This document shows, in pieces, positions 45,310 through 53,796 of a stretch of DNA of 64,000 nucleotides. Origin of the DNA: Clostridium kluyveri (GTDB lineage: Bacteria; Bacillota; Clostridia; Clostridiales; Clostridiaceae); the NCBI RefSeq assembly GCF_001902295.1, contig NZ_CP018335.1, forward strand, positions 1,798,001-1,862,000. The letters are read 5' to 3'. Below the pieces are notes generated by a model. That model was not told the DNA's origin. It was given only the letters and a program-made list of their open reading frames with translations, and made no database searches. A program made the translations under genes and the position numbers. Within the stretch, counting starts at the first letter, position 1. Each line of letters opens with the position of its first letter.

Positions 45310-46893
45310 TTATTGTTTAGCATTGCTTAGCGCATTCTCTACAGACTCCATAATACCATTACTGCTGAAAGTGGCTCCTGAGACTGCATCAACACTTGTA
45401 GACTGACTATCTATAATTTCCTCAATAACTGTGCTGGCTGCCCTATCATAAAATTTTTCATCATCTTGGTAAGAAAGAGTAGTAATGTCAGTAATTTTAC
45501 CATTTTTAACGACTACAGAAACTGTTGTTGTACCTCCCCTAAACCCGGTACCAGAGCCTTCATAGGTACCATCTTTATATTGTGAGCTCGTGCTAGTAGT
45601 TGCATCAGAAGATACTTCTGTATTAGACTGACTGTTTGTAACATGTTGGTCATTACTACTTGAATCAATAGTTGATGAAGAATCAGGTGAATTTGTTGAT
45701 ATTCTGGCATTGCTCAGCGCATTCTCTACAGCTTCCATAATACCATTACTGCTATAAGTAGCTCCTGAAACTGCATCAACATTTGTAGACTGGCTATCTA
45801 TAATTTCCCCAATAACTGTACCGGATGCTCTATCGTAGAATTTTTTATCATCTTGGTAAGAAAGAGTAGTGATGTCAGTAATTTTACCATTTTTAACAAT
45901 TACAGAAACTGTTGTTATGCCTTCTCTAAATCCTGTCCCAGAGCCTTCGTAAGTACCATCTTTATAAAGAGTACCTGCAGTTGCAGTACTTTGACTGCTT
46001 TGTGTTTCTGTCTGCGTATTGTTTAGCCCAGCTGCACTTACTCCAAGGTTACCTACATAATAAAAGCCTGTCATAACAGATACAGCTGCTGCTCCTGCAA
46101 TAAGAGGGCGTACATCATCTCCACATACAGTCAAAGTAATATTCTTTCTTGGACACGCGGTAATACACTGCATACAATTTATGCATTCACCACTCTTTAT
46201 AACATCATATTTATAAAGAGGTATTTCCATGGCACAATTGTTTGTACATATTCTGCAATCACCACATTTTGTTCTTAATTTTTGTATTTTTGCAATTTTC
46301 AGTTTTGATATAATGGCAAATACTGCACCAAGTGGACAAAGATAGCGGCAGAAAAACCTTTCAATAAACATTGAGGCAATAGTAATGAGAATAAAAAGAA
46401 TAAACCCAACAGTTAGATTTACTGCTGCATAAGAAAAATCAGGTGCTTTTCCTACAGAATCTACCATTCCAAAAACATCCCAAGGACTGAAGGTACTAAA
46501 TGCAGTGATGTTAAAAGTGCATATAACCAAAATTAAAAATGCTAATAAGATATATTTAAGATATTTAAAAACTCTGTCTATATTTTCATTGATTTCGAAT
46601 TTTATTTTAAATACTCTACTTGATATTTTATAAATAAAATCACCAAAGGCTCCATAGGCACACATCCATCCACAGAAAAATCTGCCTATTATAATTGTAA
46701 ATGGAATAATAACAACAACTTCTACTAATTGAGGAATCAGCTGAGTAAAAGCAATATTTTGCCTGATTAAAGCTACATAAATCTGCTTAATTCCTGTAAA
46801 TGTATCTATGTATAGTGATGGTAGAAATATAAAAAATATGATTTGAATCAGAAGTCTTGAAACCTGTATTATTGAAATTTTAGCTTTCTTCAT
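45310..46893 (-). CDS. NapH/RnfC-like Fe-S membrane protein with two FMN-binding domains
   Basis: The 527-residue protein has about six helices with FFCGWMCAYGAFGDF and FFCRYLCPLGAVF loops, then a ferredoxin domain (CGDCRICTNNC, CINCMQCITACP). After another helix come two extracellular FMN_bind domains that are nearly identical copies (45708-45971 and 45313-45582), joined by a Ser/Thr/Asn-rich linker. Each has the flavinylation motif DAVSGAT followed by YSS or FSS, whose Thr is expected to carry covalent FMN. The gene for the flavin transferase ApbE is directly upstream and overlaps by 4 bases. I infer a wire from membrane Fe-S clusters to external flavins. Confidence 0.9.
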   Translation of the reverse strand: MKKAKISIIQVSRLLIQIIFFIFLPSLYIDTFTGIKQIYVALIRQNIAFTQLIPQLVEVVVIIPFTIIIGRFFCGWMCAYGAFGDFIYKISSRVFKIKFEINENIDRVFKYLKYILLAFLILVICTFNITAFSTFSPWDVFGMVDSVGKAPDFSYAAVNLTVGFILFILITIASMFIERFFCRYLCPLGAVFAIISKLKIAKIQKLRTKCGDCRICTNNCAMEIPLYKYDVIKSGECINCMQCITACPRKNITLTVCGDDVRPLIAGAAAVSVMTGFYYVGNLGVSAAGLNNTQTETQSSQSTATAGTLYKDGTYEGSGTGFREGITTVSVIVKNGKITDITTLSYQDDKKFYDRASGTVIGEIIDSQSTNVDAVSGATYSSNGIMEAVENALSNARISTNSPDSSSTIDSSSNDQHVTNSQSNTEVSSDATTSTSSQYKDGTYEGSGTGFRGGTTTVSVVVKNGKITDITTLSYQDDEKFYDRAASTVIEEIIDSQSTSVDAVSGATFSSNGIMESVENALSNAKQ

Positions 46894-47849
46894 TGATGGT
46901 ATCTCCTCTCAAAATTATCTAATAATCCTTCTGTAACAAGAATATCCTTGTTCTTCAAAATAAATATAGCTTCAGCATTAATACTTCTTAATAAAGATAT
47001 TGATTTATTAATATCCTGTACAAAAAGAGCAGTACTCACAGCATCCGCATCAGTTGAACATTCGCATAGTACAGTTGCGCTTAAAAGCTCATTTTTTGAT
47101 GGATATCCCGTGTGTGGATCTATAATGTGATGATACCTTTCCCCTCCTTTGATGAAAAACTGTTCATTACTGCCGGAGGTTACAACTGTCTTATTTGTGA
47201 CTGATACTCTTCCGATATATTGTCCTCTAGCGGACAACGGGTTTTGAATGCCAATTCGCCAAGATGCACCTGTTGGATTATGTCCCATTGTTATAATGTT
47301 TCCTCCTAGGTTGATCAAGGCATTTTCAATTTTATATTGCAACAGCACACGTTTAACTTCATCAGCTGCATATCCTTTTGCAATACCACCCAAATCAATT
47401 GATTGTCCTTTATTTTTTAAAAAAACTGTACATTTTTTATCATCCAATAGTACATCTTGATAATTTACCAGGGGTAAAACTTTATCAATCTTTTTTCTTT
47501 CTGGTACATAATTTTGTTTTGATCCAAACCCCCAAAGTTCAGTTAAAGGCCGAATTGTTATGTCAAAGGCTCCACCTGAAGCCCTTGAAAAATCCAAGGC
47601 ACGTTTTAGTAAATTAAACGTGTCAATATTTATTTTCTGTGCTTCAAGTCCAGCATAGTGATTTATTTGCATTACATCACTATCATTTTTAAAGGCAGAC
47701 ATTCTATAGTCAATTTCCAGAATTCTCCTACAAGCACTATTCAGAGCATCTTCACAGCTTGAACCATAAACAACTATTGTATTTATAGTTCCCAGTGCAA
47801 AAAATGTTTTTTCATATTTCTTATTGTAAGTTGTCTCTTTTAGAATCAT
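46890..47849 (-). CDS. apbE: FAD:protein FMN transferase ApbE
   Basis: ApbE attaches FMN from FAD to a Thr in SGAT motifs of exported proteins. The 319-residue protein has ILEIDYRMSAFKNDSDV, SGGAFDITIRPLTELWGFG, SIDLGGIAKGYAADEV and TDADAVSTALF with the magnesium-binding Asp. A clear lipobox is absent, so it may act in the cytoplasm or be uncleaved. The likely substrate is the FMN-domain protein encoded next. GAAGGTGATC lies before ATG 47849; a GTG 9 bases earlier is less likely. Confidence 0.93.
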   Translation of the reverse strand: MILKETTYNKKYEKTFFALGTINTIVVYGSSCEDALNSACRRILEIDYRMSAFKNDSDVMQINHYAGLEAQKINIDTFNLLKRALDFSRASGGAFDITIRPLTELWGFGSKQNYVPERKKIDKVLPLVNYQDVLLDDKKCTVFLKNKGQSIDLGGIAKGYAADEVKRVLLQYKIENALINLGGNIITMGHNPTGASWRIGIQNPLSARGQYIGRVSVTNKTVVTSGSNEQFFIKGGERYHHIIDPHTGYPSKNELLSATVLCECSTDADAVSTALFVQDINKSISLLRSINAEAIFILKNKDILVTEGLLDNFERRYHQ

Positions 47850-47968
47850 AATGATCACCTTCTATTATGGTTATTAACTCTAAAAACTTATATTTATTAG
47901 AGTTTTCTAAAGTTTATATATGTGTTAGTTAGAATGTTAACTGAAAACTTTGTGATAACAATCAGATT

Positions 47969-47990
47969 TTTATGTGAAATTTATGTGATT
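47969..47990 (-). promoter_or_regulatory. Direct-repeat box 5 (apbE operon, leftward)
   Basis: On the minus strand AATCACATAAA (47990-47980) and TTTCACATAAA (47979-47969) are adjacent 11-mers; 5 bp further lies GATTGT, a poor -10. The intergenic stretch 47850-48161 holds nothing else that I recognise except a small hairpin near 47876-47905. Confidence 0.5.
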
Positions 47991-48161
47991 TGAATTAATC
48001 AAATAGATGTGCTTTTCAAAACTGTTTAATTAACTTTTAGAATACTATTGATCTTTTATAATTTATAAGTATTGCCTTTTTATAATGAAGTAAGAAAATA
48101 CTATAAGCTCATAGTGTGAAATTTAAATCGTTTTGTAATTAATCTATTCATTAAACTGTAT

Positions 48162-49346
48162 TTAATTCATATTGCACCATTTCTTATAAAATACGCACAT
48201 TAGTATTGTAGCTAATAACGCCATTACTGAACCGAAATAAAAAGGAGCACTATTATTAACCTTATCATATAATACACCAGCTATAAGGCTTGCAGGAAGT
48301 AAGGTCATTCCTGTTAGTGAATTATATATTCCTAGTCCTGTTCCCCTCTTATTCTTATCTATAAGGTCTGAGACTAATGCCTTTTGTACCCCATCTGTTG
48401 CTGCACTGTAAAGTCCATATAAGGCAAATAGCAAAATAATCAGGATTTTATTATTTGTTCTTCCAAAACCAAAATATATTATGGAATAAAGCATATATCC
48501 AAAGATAATAAGCCTTTCTCTACCAAACTTATCAGAGAGCACTCCCATAGGAACAGCAAATACTACAGACATAGAGTTGAATATCAAGTATACAAGAGGT
48601 ATAAACAAAGCTTTTATACCAATGTCATTAGCCTTTACCAGTAACAAAGCATCAGTTGAATTACCAAGGGTAAAAATAAAAGCAATCCATAAAAACACAT
48701 AATACTTAGTAGAAAAGTCCTTAAAAGCAATTTTTTTAGGGAGAGTATCTTTACTCTTTTTAGCCTCCTTCACAAAGAAAATTATAGTAAGCAATCCAAA
48801 TATCCCAGGTAAAATTGAAAACATAAATACCTTACGATAATCTCCAGGGAATACTGACAAAATTGCAAAGGTAAGTAGTGGTCCTAATATAGCGCCACTA
48901 TTGTCCATAGCTTTGTGAAACCCAAAACTCTTTCCTTTTTCACTATCACTTGATGAGCCCGCTACAAGACTATCTCTTGGGGCAGTCCTTATTCCCTTTC
49001 CAACTCTTTCACTAAATCTAATAACTAGAGCCTGCAAAGGTGAAGTTACTATTGAAAATAATGGAGATAAAATAGCGGTAAATCCGTAGCCTATAACCAT
49101 GAAAGGTTTATTTTTGCCAATTTTATCACTCCACCAGCCTGACAGAGCTTTGAGAACTGATGCTGTACTCTCTGCAATTCCTTCAATAAGTGATACTTCT
49201 GTCTTTGAAGCACCTATAGACATTAGAAATAATGGCATAATAGCATATATCATTTTTGTAGTTGTATCAGTTAAAAAGCTAGTTATGCCAGCAAAAAAAA
49301 TATTCCGTTCAATACCTAAAACTTTTTTCTCTTTTTCAATATTAAT
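48162..49346 (-). CDS. MFS transporter, start codon unusual or frame broken
   Basis: This is a 12-helix major facilitator of the YxlH/fosmidomycin-resistance-like group: LSGWWSDKIGKNKPFMVIGYG, ERVGKGIRTAPRDSLVA and a second-half loop DKFGRERLIIFGY. The first ATG (49253) would lose half of helix 1. The frame stays open upstream and reads ERNIFFAGITSFLTDTTTK, which is clearly protein-like, back to a good AAGGAGGTG site at about 49352-49360. Seven bases after that site the only in-frame option is ATT (49346); no ATG, GTG or TTG exists. A 1-base loss in an A run after TTG 49339 is the other explanation. Confidence 0.85.
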   Translation of the reverse strand: MNIEKEKKVLGIERNIFFAGITSFLTDTTTKMIYAIMPLFLMSIGASKTEVSLIEGIAESTASVLKALSGWWSDKIGKNKPFMVIGYGFTAILSPLFSIVTSPLQALVIRFSERVGKGIRTAPRDSLVAGSSSDSEKGKSFGFHKAMDNSGAILGPLLTFAILSVFPGDYRKVFMFSILPGIFGLLTIIFFVKEAKKSKDTLPKKIAFKDFSTKYYVFLWIAFIFTLGNSTDALLLVKANDIGIKALFIPLVYLIFNSMSVVFAVPMGVLSDKFGRERLIIFGYMLYSIIYFGFGRTNNKILIILLFALYGLYSAATDGVQKALVSDLIDKNKRGTGLGIYNSLTGMTLLPASLIAGVLYDKVNNSAPFYFGSVMALLATILMCVFYKKWCNMN

Positions 49347-49565
49347 GTGTAAACACCTCCTTCTTTATTCTTGTGTTATTTACAAAAATTCACTATTACT
49401 TGTAATAGAATTATGGTTAGTGGGCTATATAAGAACTTTGTCTAGCATTAGGAGCAGAGATCTTATAAATATGGATTGAACTAAAAAGGTGTAAGAAAAA
49501 AGGCTGTTTTTGAAACACGTCTTTTTGTTTCTATACTTGTATAACAAGATTAATATATATCCTAA

Positions 49566-49901
49566 TCACGTTTGTAATATTCTATAGATTATTATGAACA
49601 TAGCAATAACAAGCCCTGAACCATATATTATTTTGTTGTATTTTGCTAACCATTTTGGTAAATATATATCAAATCCAACTTCAGGATTATCAGTGTATTT
49701 ATATCCTAAAACAGTTAAAGGACATTTTCCTTTAAAAATTATTAAAATTATACCTTCAATAATTTCTAAGCCAATTGCAATCCACAAATATAAATTTATC
49801 TTATTAAAAATCCCTGTATATAATATATAGAAAAATACAAAAACATAAAAAAACCATATTATTGTATGCATTAGTTTTATATAAAATAATTTCTTACTCA
49901 T
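49566..49901 (-). CDS. Small membrane protein with CPLT motif
   Basis: The 111-residue protein has three or four helices and a conserved-looking FKGKCPLTVLGYKYTDNP segment, which recalls the CPLT motif of DUF2784 proteins. Function unknown. It lies between the MFS gene and lipA on the same strand. Confidence 0.65.
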   Translation of the reverse strand: MSKKLFYIKLMHTIIWFFYVFVFFYILYTGIFNKINLYLWIAIGLEIIEGIILIIFKGKCPLTVLGYKYTDNPEVGFDIYLPKWLAKYNKIIYGSGLVIAMFIIIYRILQT

Positions 49902-49956
49902 ACTTTTTCCTCATCTAAAATATTTACTATTGATATATTAAATTACACTTGTGACA

Positions 49957-49997
49957 CTTCCAAAGAATAATGTATCTTAAATTATTCTCTGGAACGA
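49957..49997. terminator. Hairpin downstream of lipA
   Basis: AGAATAAT pairs with ATTATTCT, extended by CCA and TGG, between about 49957 and 49997. No T-run follows, so its role is uncertain. Confidence 0.4.
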
Positions 49998-50029
49998 GAT
50001 TATACATTTAACTTTATCTCATTTTGATA

Positions 50030-50877
50030 CTAATTTTTAATCATTTCATCTGCATGGTAAGAACTTCTTACCATGCAGATGAGACAAATTTAAAACCTAG
50101 ATCTAAAGCTATTTCTTTATACTTTTTAAATACATCAGGATGAACGTATTCTACAACAGCATGGTGTTTTGAAGAAGGCGACAAGTACTGACCCATTGTA
50201 ACAATGTTACAATCTACTTTTCTCAAATCTTTTAATACTTTTATAATATCTTCTTCCTTTTCTCCAAGTCCCAACATAAATCCTGATTTTGTTAAAATTG
50301 AGTTGTCCATAATCTTAACTCTTTTTAAAAGTTCCAATGAGCGCTTATAAACTGCCATTGGTCTTACTTCCTCATATAAAGCAGGTGTTGTCTCTACATT
50401 GTGGTTTATTACATTAGGGTTTGAATCCACCACTTTTTTAAGGGCAGTTTCACTTCCCTTAAAATCAGGTATTAGAACTTCTACTGTTATATTTTTATTA
50501 AGCTTTCTTATTTCCTCTACAACACTGGCAAAATGAGAAGCCCCTCCATCTTCTAGGTCATCTCTTGTAACAGAGGTTATTACTGCATGTTTCAAGTTTA
50601 ATTTATCAACTGCTTGAGCTACATTAAAGGGTTCCTTTTTATCAACTTTTTCAGGCCTGCCTTTAGTTACATTACAAAATGTACAGTTCCTGGTACAATT
50701 TTTCCCAAGTATCATAAAAGTTGCCCTGCTCTTATTAAAACATTCCATTCTATTAGGACAATTTGCCTCACTACATACGGTATTTAAAGAATCGTTTTTA
50801 AGTATTTCTTTTACATCTCGAGAGACTTGTCCCGCTCTTATTTTTATTTTTAGCCATTTAGGTTTTCTCTTATACAT
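50030..50877 (-). pseudogene. lipA: Lipoyl synthase, C-terminal frameshift
   Basis: LipA inserts two sulfurs into protein-bound octanoate. The N-terminal auxiliary cluster motif (CSEANCPNRMEC), the radical SAM motif (CTRNCTFC), TSVTRDDLEDGGA and LGLGEKEEDI are intact. The open frame stops at 50068 after GFKFVSSAW and lacks the essential C-terminal RSSYHA, whose serine ligates the auxiliary cluster. That piece is still encoded directly after, in another frame: VRSSYHADEMIKN, stopping at 50030. A loss of about 4 bases between SSA and VRSSY explains it. The start is ATG 50877, after GAGGGA. Confidence 0.85.
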
Positions 50878-51143
50878 AAAATGCAATCCCTCGTTTCCTT
50901 CTTTAATATGCTAATTTTTTAACACATCTCCATAAAATTAAATATATGACTATTTAAACATAACCTCCATAATATCTTTTTGGTTTATGTTATGCATATA
51001 CCTTATAATCTTACAAATATGAATTAAACACCACATGAATTAATTATACAACACTATATTTATATATTTATTAATTGCATAGAAGTAATCTAATGTTTCA
51101 TTTAAAGTAGAAAATTATAAAAAACGTCTATTGATAATAAAAT
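50878..51143. other. AT-rich spacer between lipA and the NlpC/P60 gene
   Basis: The gap between lipA and the next gene is 475 bases. Its right end holds promoter 6 (51144-51176) and a 176-base leader; the rest is AT-rich and I see no gene in it. Confidence 0.5.
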
Positions 51144-51176
51144 CTTCATAAAATCTACATAAGATTCTTGTATAAT
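51144..51176 (+). promoter_or_regulatory. Direct-repeat promoter 6 (NlpC/P60 gene)
   Basis: CTTCATAAAAT (51144-51154) and CTACATAAGAT (51155-51165) are followed by TCTTG and TATAAT (51171-51176). This is the best match to the consensus. Confidence 0.75.
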
Positions 51177-51352
51177 GCAAAAGTATATATAATCTGACAA
51201 ATTGGAATAAGTGTGATATTTTATATATTTAGACATTTTGCTAAAGTGTTTAATATAAACATTACATTAATTTACTAAAATACATTATTTAGTATAAATG
51301 TATTGCTTCATTCATTTACACTAAATGAGTATTAAAGTTAGGAGAGGGAGTA

Positions 51353-52399
51353 TTGAATAAAAGATTAAAGCAGTTATTAATGGCATTAACACTTACGGTA
51401 GCAATCAATAGTGTAGTTTTTGCACAACCGGAATTAAATAGTAGTAATTCATATTCAAAGGTTCAAGAACTTGAAGCAAGTATAGAAAACTTGGACAATC
51501 AGATAGAAGGGATAATGGATAAAATCGATGATAATAAAAAGCAAATAATAGTAAAAGAACAAGATATTAAGAATTCAGAGAATGAATTAAAAAAAGTTAA
51601 AATTGATATGAAAAAACAAAAGCAATTATTTAACAACAGAGTAAGAGCGTTTTATATAAATGGTTTTAGTGGATATTTAGATATACTTTTAGACTCTAGA
51701 GGACTAGGGGACTTCATTTCGAGGGTGGACACGATTAGCAGAATTATGAGCTATGATACTAAGGTTATTTCAAATTATAAAACAAAACAAAAAGATATTG
51801 CAGATAAAGTAGACAAGCTAAAAGTAGAAGACAAAAAATTATTAGCGTTAAAATATGAGAATGAGAATAAATTAAATGAACTTAATAAAAATAAAAGTGA
51901 TCAAGAAAAGCTAATAGAAGAAGCTAAACAGCAGCAGAGACAATATGCACTGGTTGAACAAAATGCTGTGAGTGCAGCTGTAAATCAGGTTGCTAATATA
52001 AGAAGTGAAGCACCTAAGATAACTCTATCTAGGGGTAGTTCGCCTATAAGTAATGATAATGTTGTAGCGTATGCTTCAAATTTTCTAGGAACACCGTATT
52101 TATGGGGTGGAACTACACCTAGTGGATTTGATTGTTCTGGTTTTACTCAATATGTATATAAACACTTTGGAATTTCTATAGGAAGAACTACATATGATCA
52201 GATAAATGATGGAGTAGGTGTATCAAGAGAACAATTACAACCGGGGGACTTAGTTTTCTTTGGTAAAGGTGGTAACCCTACTCATATGGGGATGTACGTA
52301 GGTAACGGTGCAATGATACATGCTCCTCGTACTGGAGATGTAGTTAAGATTTCACCGGTTGATAGGAGGGACTATATAACAGCTCGCAGAGTTAAATAA
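51353..52399 (+). CDS. Secreted NlpC/P60 peptidoglycan endopeptidase with coiled coil
   Basis: The 348-residue protein has a signal peptide (about 1-25, AINSVVFAQP) and a long PcsB/CwlO-type coiled-coil region (about 30-210). A C-terminal NlpC/P60 domain follows, with catalytic Cys261 in FDCSGFTQY and His311 in PTHMGMYVGN. It would cut D-Glu to diamino acid bonds in stem peptides during wall growth. The start is TTG 51353 after AGGAGAGGG. Regulation by the direct-repeat box suggests that the two-component system controls envelope remodelling. Confidence 0.93.
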   Translation: MNKRLKQLLMALTLTVAINSVVFAQPELNSSNSYSKVQELEASIENLDNQIEGIMDKIDDNKKQIIVKEQDIKNSENELKKVKIDMKKQKQLFNNRVRAFYINGFSGYLDILLDSRGLGDFISRVDTISRIMSYDTKVISNYKTKQKDIADKVDKLKVEDKKLLALKYENENKLNELNKNKSDQEKLIEEAKQQQRQYALVEQNAVSAAVNQVANIRSEAPKITLSRGSSPISNDNVVAYASNFLGTPYLWGGTTPSGFDCSGFTQYVYKHFGISIGRTTYDQINDGVGVSREQLQPGDLVFFGKGGNPTHMGMYVGNGAMIHAPRTGDVVKISPVDRRDYITARRVK

Positions 52400-52489
52400 T
52401 GTATATGTAGGAATTATGAAGTTAAACTTATGTATGAAATATCTCACATAGTATCTTTTTAATTATAATTTTTACTTTAAATTTTATTT

Positions 52490-52522
52490 CTCCATAAGAT
52501 CTATATATGTTTTTAGTATTAT
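52490..52522 (+). promoter_or_regulatory. Direct-repeat promoter 7 (DUF2933-like gene)
   Basis: CTCCATAAGAT (52490-52500) and CTATATATGTT (52501-52511), then 5 bp and TATTAT (52517-52522). Confidence 0.6.
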
Positions 52523-52560
52523 TAATACAAATAATAAACTACCTATTTGGAGGTAAAAAT

Positions 52561-52821
52561 ATGCGTTACTTAAATCATGGAAATCATTCACATGAGAGTA
52601 GTGAAAATTTTGATGCTAATAATATATATAGTACTAATCACAAGCATAAAAACTATCATTCAATACTTATGATTGTGTGCTGTCTGCTTCCTTTAGTAGG
52701 GATTATTGCTATTAACTATTTTAATATTGAAAACAGATATCTAGCTTACTTCTTATTCTTATTATGTCCTTTAAGCCATATGATGATGTCTATATCTGAA
52801 AAAAGAGAAAAACATAAGTAG
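52561..52821 (+). CDS. His-rich DUF2933-like small membrane protein
   Basis: The 86-residue protein has a His-rich N-terminus (HGNHSHESS, TNHKHKNYH) and two helices with LMIVCCLLPLVGI and FLFLLCPLSHMMMS. The CC...CPxxHxMM pattern resembles DUF2933 proteins found near copper resistance genes; metal binding is likely but unproven. ATG 52561 follows TTGGAGG; the frame open to 52507 overlaps the promoter -10 and cannot be the start. Confidence 0.7.
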   Translation: MRYLNHGNHSHESSENFDANNIYSTNHKHKNYHSILMIVCCLLPLVGIIAINYFNIENRYLAYFLFLLCPLSHMMMSISEKREKHK

Positions 52822-52924
52822 CAAAATCACCTCATATTCTCGGACGTAATCATTATGAAACTGCATGCAACATATTCTATTTGTCAATAATAACAAAATT
52901 CCTTTATGTATAACTTATTAGAAT
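52822..52924. other. Spacer before the Cys-rich small gene
   Basis: Stop-rich AT sequence. The 343-base gap to the next gene also contains promoter 8 and a leader of about 200 bases with no structure that I recognise. Confidence 0.4.
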
Positions 52925-52957
52925 CTTCATAAAATCTCCATATTAATTATATATAAT
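52925..52957 (+). promoter_or_regulatory. Direct-repeat promoter 8
   Basis: CTTCATAAAAT (52925-52935) and CTCCATATTAA (52936-52946), then 5 bp and TATAAT (52952-52957). Confidence 0.7.
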
Positions 52958-53164
52958 TAGTATTATTTCAGTAATTTAAATAAATATTCACATTTCAATT
53001 GAAACGAGAATCATAATAATGCAAAAATTAAATCCGATAGATTAATGAATAAGTTATTAATTTATTTACTGGTAATATGTTCTTTAAGTAGAAGTTATTA
53101 TTTAACGTCCAGCGGGGTAAATAAGAAGATATTAATTATATAATAAGTGGGAAGGTAATAAATT

Positions 53165-53473
53165 ATGGTAAAAATTGACAATAAGGTTCTGAATTATGTT
53201 CAGGGTAAAAATTTATGTTTTGTGGTATTCATTAAGAATACATCAATAGATTGCGATTGTGGTAACATTCATAATGATGTGAAAACTGTTAAAATTAGGG
53301 TTTTATTTGAAACTGACATAATAGACGAGGAGTTATACGATATTTATAAATATAATAATATTAAAGTATTTGTTTTAAAGGATTTAAAGATCGTTGGGGA
53401 TATAAATATTTATCAAAAAGCAAAAATACCTTTTATAAAACCTATATTTGGAATTAAAGGTATCACAGCTTAA
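53165..53473 (+). CDS. Small protein with DCDCG motif
   Basis: The 102-residue protein has one striking motif, SIDCDCGN near residue 30, followed by beta-strand-like segments (VKIRVLFETD, IKVFVLKDLKIVGDINI). It recalls the HesB-like CC/Se-motif family of small clostridial (seleno)proteins, but I cannot confirm this by eye. A redox or metal role is a guess. GGAAGG precedes ATG 53165. It is controlled by a direct-repeat promoter. Confidence 0.65.
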   Translation: MVKIDNKVLNYVQGKNLCFVVFIKNTSIDCDCGNIHNDVKTVKIRVLFETDIIDEELYDIYKYNNIKVFVLKDLKIVGDINIYQKAKIPFIKPIFGIKGITA

Positions 53474-53543
53474 TAATATCTTATTAAATAAACAACCCTG
53501 CTGATGGATTTAATCATGAAAAACAAATATTGAATAAAAAGAG

Positions 53544-53587
53544 GCTCCTATTGTAGAATAGAAGTATTTCTATAATAGGAGCAATTT
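53544..53587 (+). terminator. Terminator-like hairpin
   Basis: GCTCCTATTGTAGAA (53544-53558) pairs with TTCTATAATAGGAGC (53568-53582), followed by AATTT. Confidence 0.6.
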
Positions 53588-53598
53588 ACATGCTCATA

Positions 53599-53688
53599 TT
53601 TATCCGAACGCGGCAATTAGCCAATACTCCCATCCTCATCAAAGTGGAAGATAAGCACTGCTACGCCCCAGGATAAGTTCTTCTAAGG
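53599..53688 (+). repeat. Dispersed palindromic repeat A, second full copy
   Basis: It opens with TTTATCCGAACGCGGC and closes with GCCCCAGGATAAGTTCTTC, as at 39761. It ends 14 bases before promoter 9. Confidence 0.65.
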
Positions 53689-53701
53689 TAAGTTAATAAA
53701 T

Positions 53702-53734
53702 CTTCATTTTATCTACATAACTCTGCTATATACT
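53702..53734 (+). promoter_or_regulatory. Direct-repeat promoter 9 (YHS gene)
   Basis: CTTCATTTTAT (53702-53712) and CTACATAACTC (53713-53723), then TGCTA and TATACT (53729-53734). Confidence 0.7.
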
Positions 53735-53796
53735 ATACACGAATAATAAAAATTAAAAAATTTGACATGTTTTAATATTGAAAAGAGGTGTTTAGT

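Noticed and set aside
50046..50083. Long palindrome at the lipA end as an ordinary terminator
   Set aside because: There is no T-run, and the right arm is the coding sequence for the conserved SSYHADE end of LipA, so a coding-region mutation explains it better.
52507..52560. Longer start for the His-rich small protein
   Set aside because: The frame from 52507 overlaps the predicted promoter -10 and precedes the transcript start; GGAGG lies directly before ATG 52561.
53165..53473. Selenoprotein with in-frame TGA
   Set aside because: Both candidate positions in the DCDCG motif are ordinary TGC/TGT cysteine codons and I saw no SECIS-like element.
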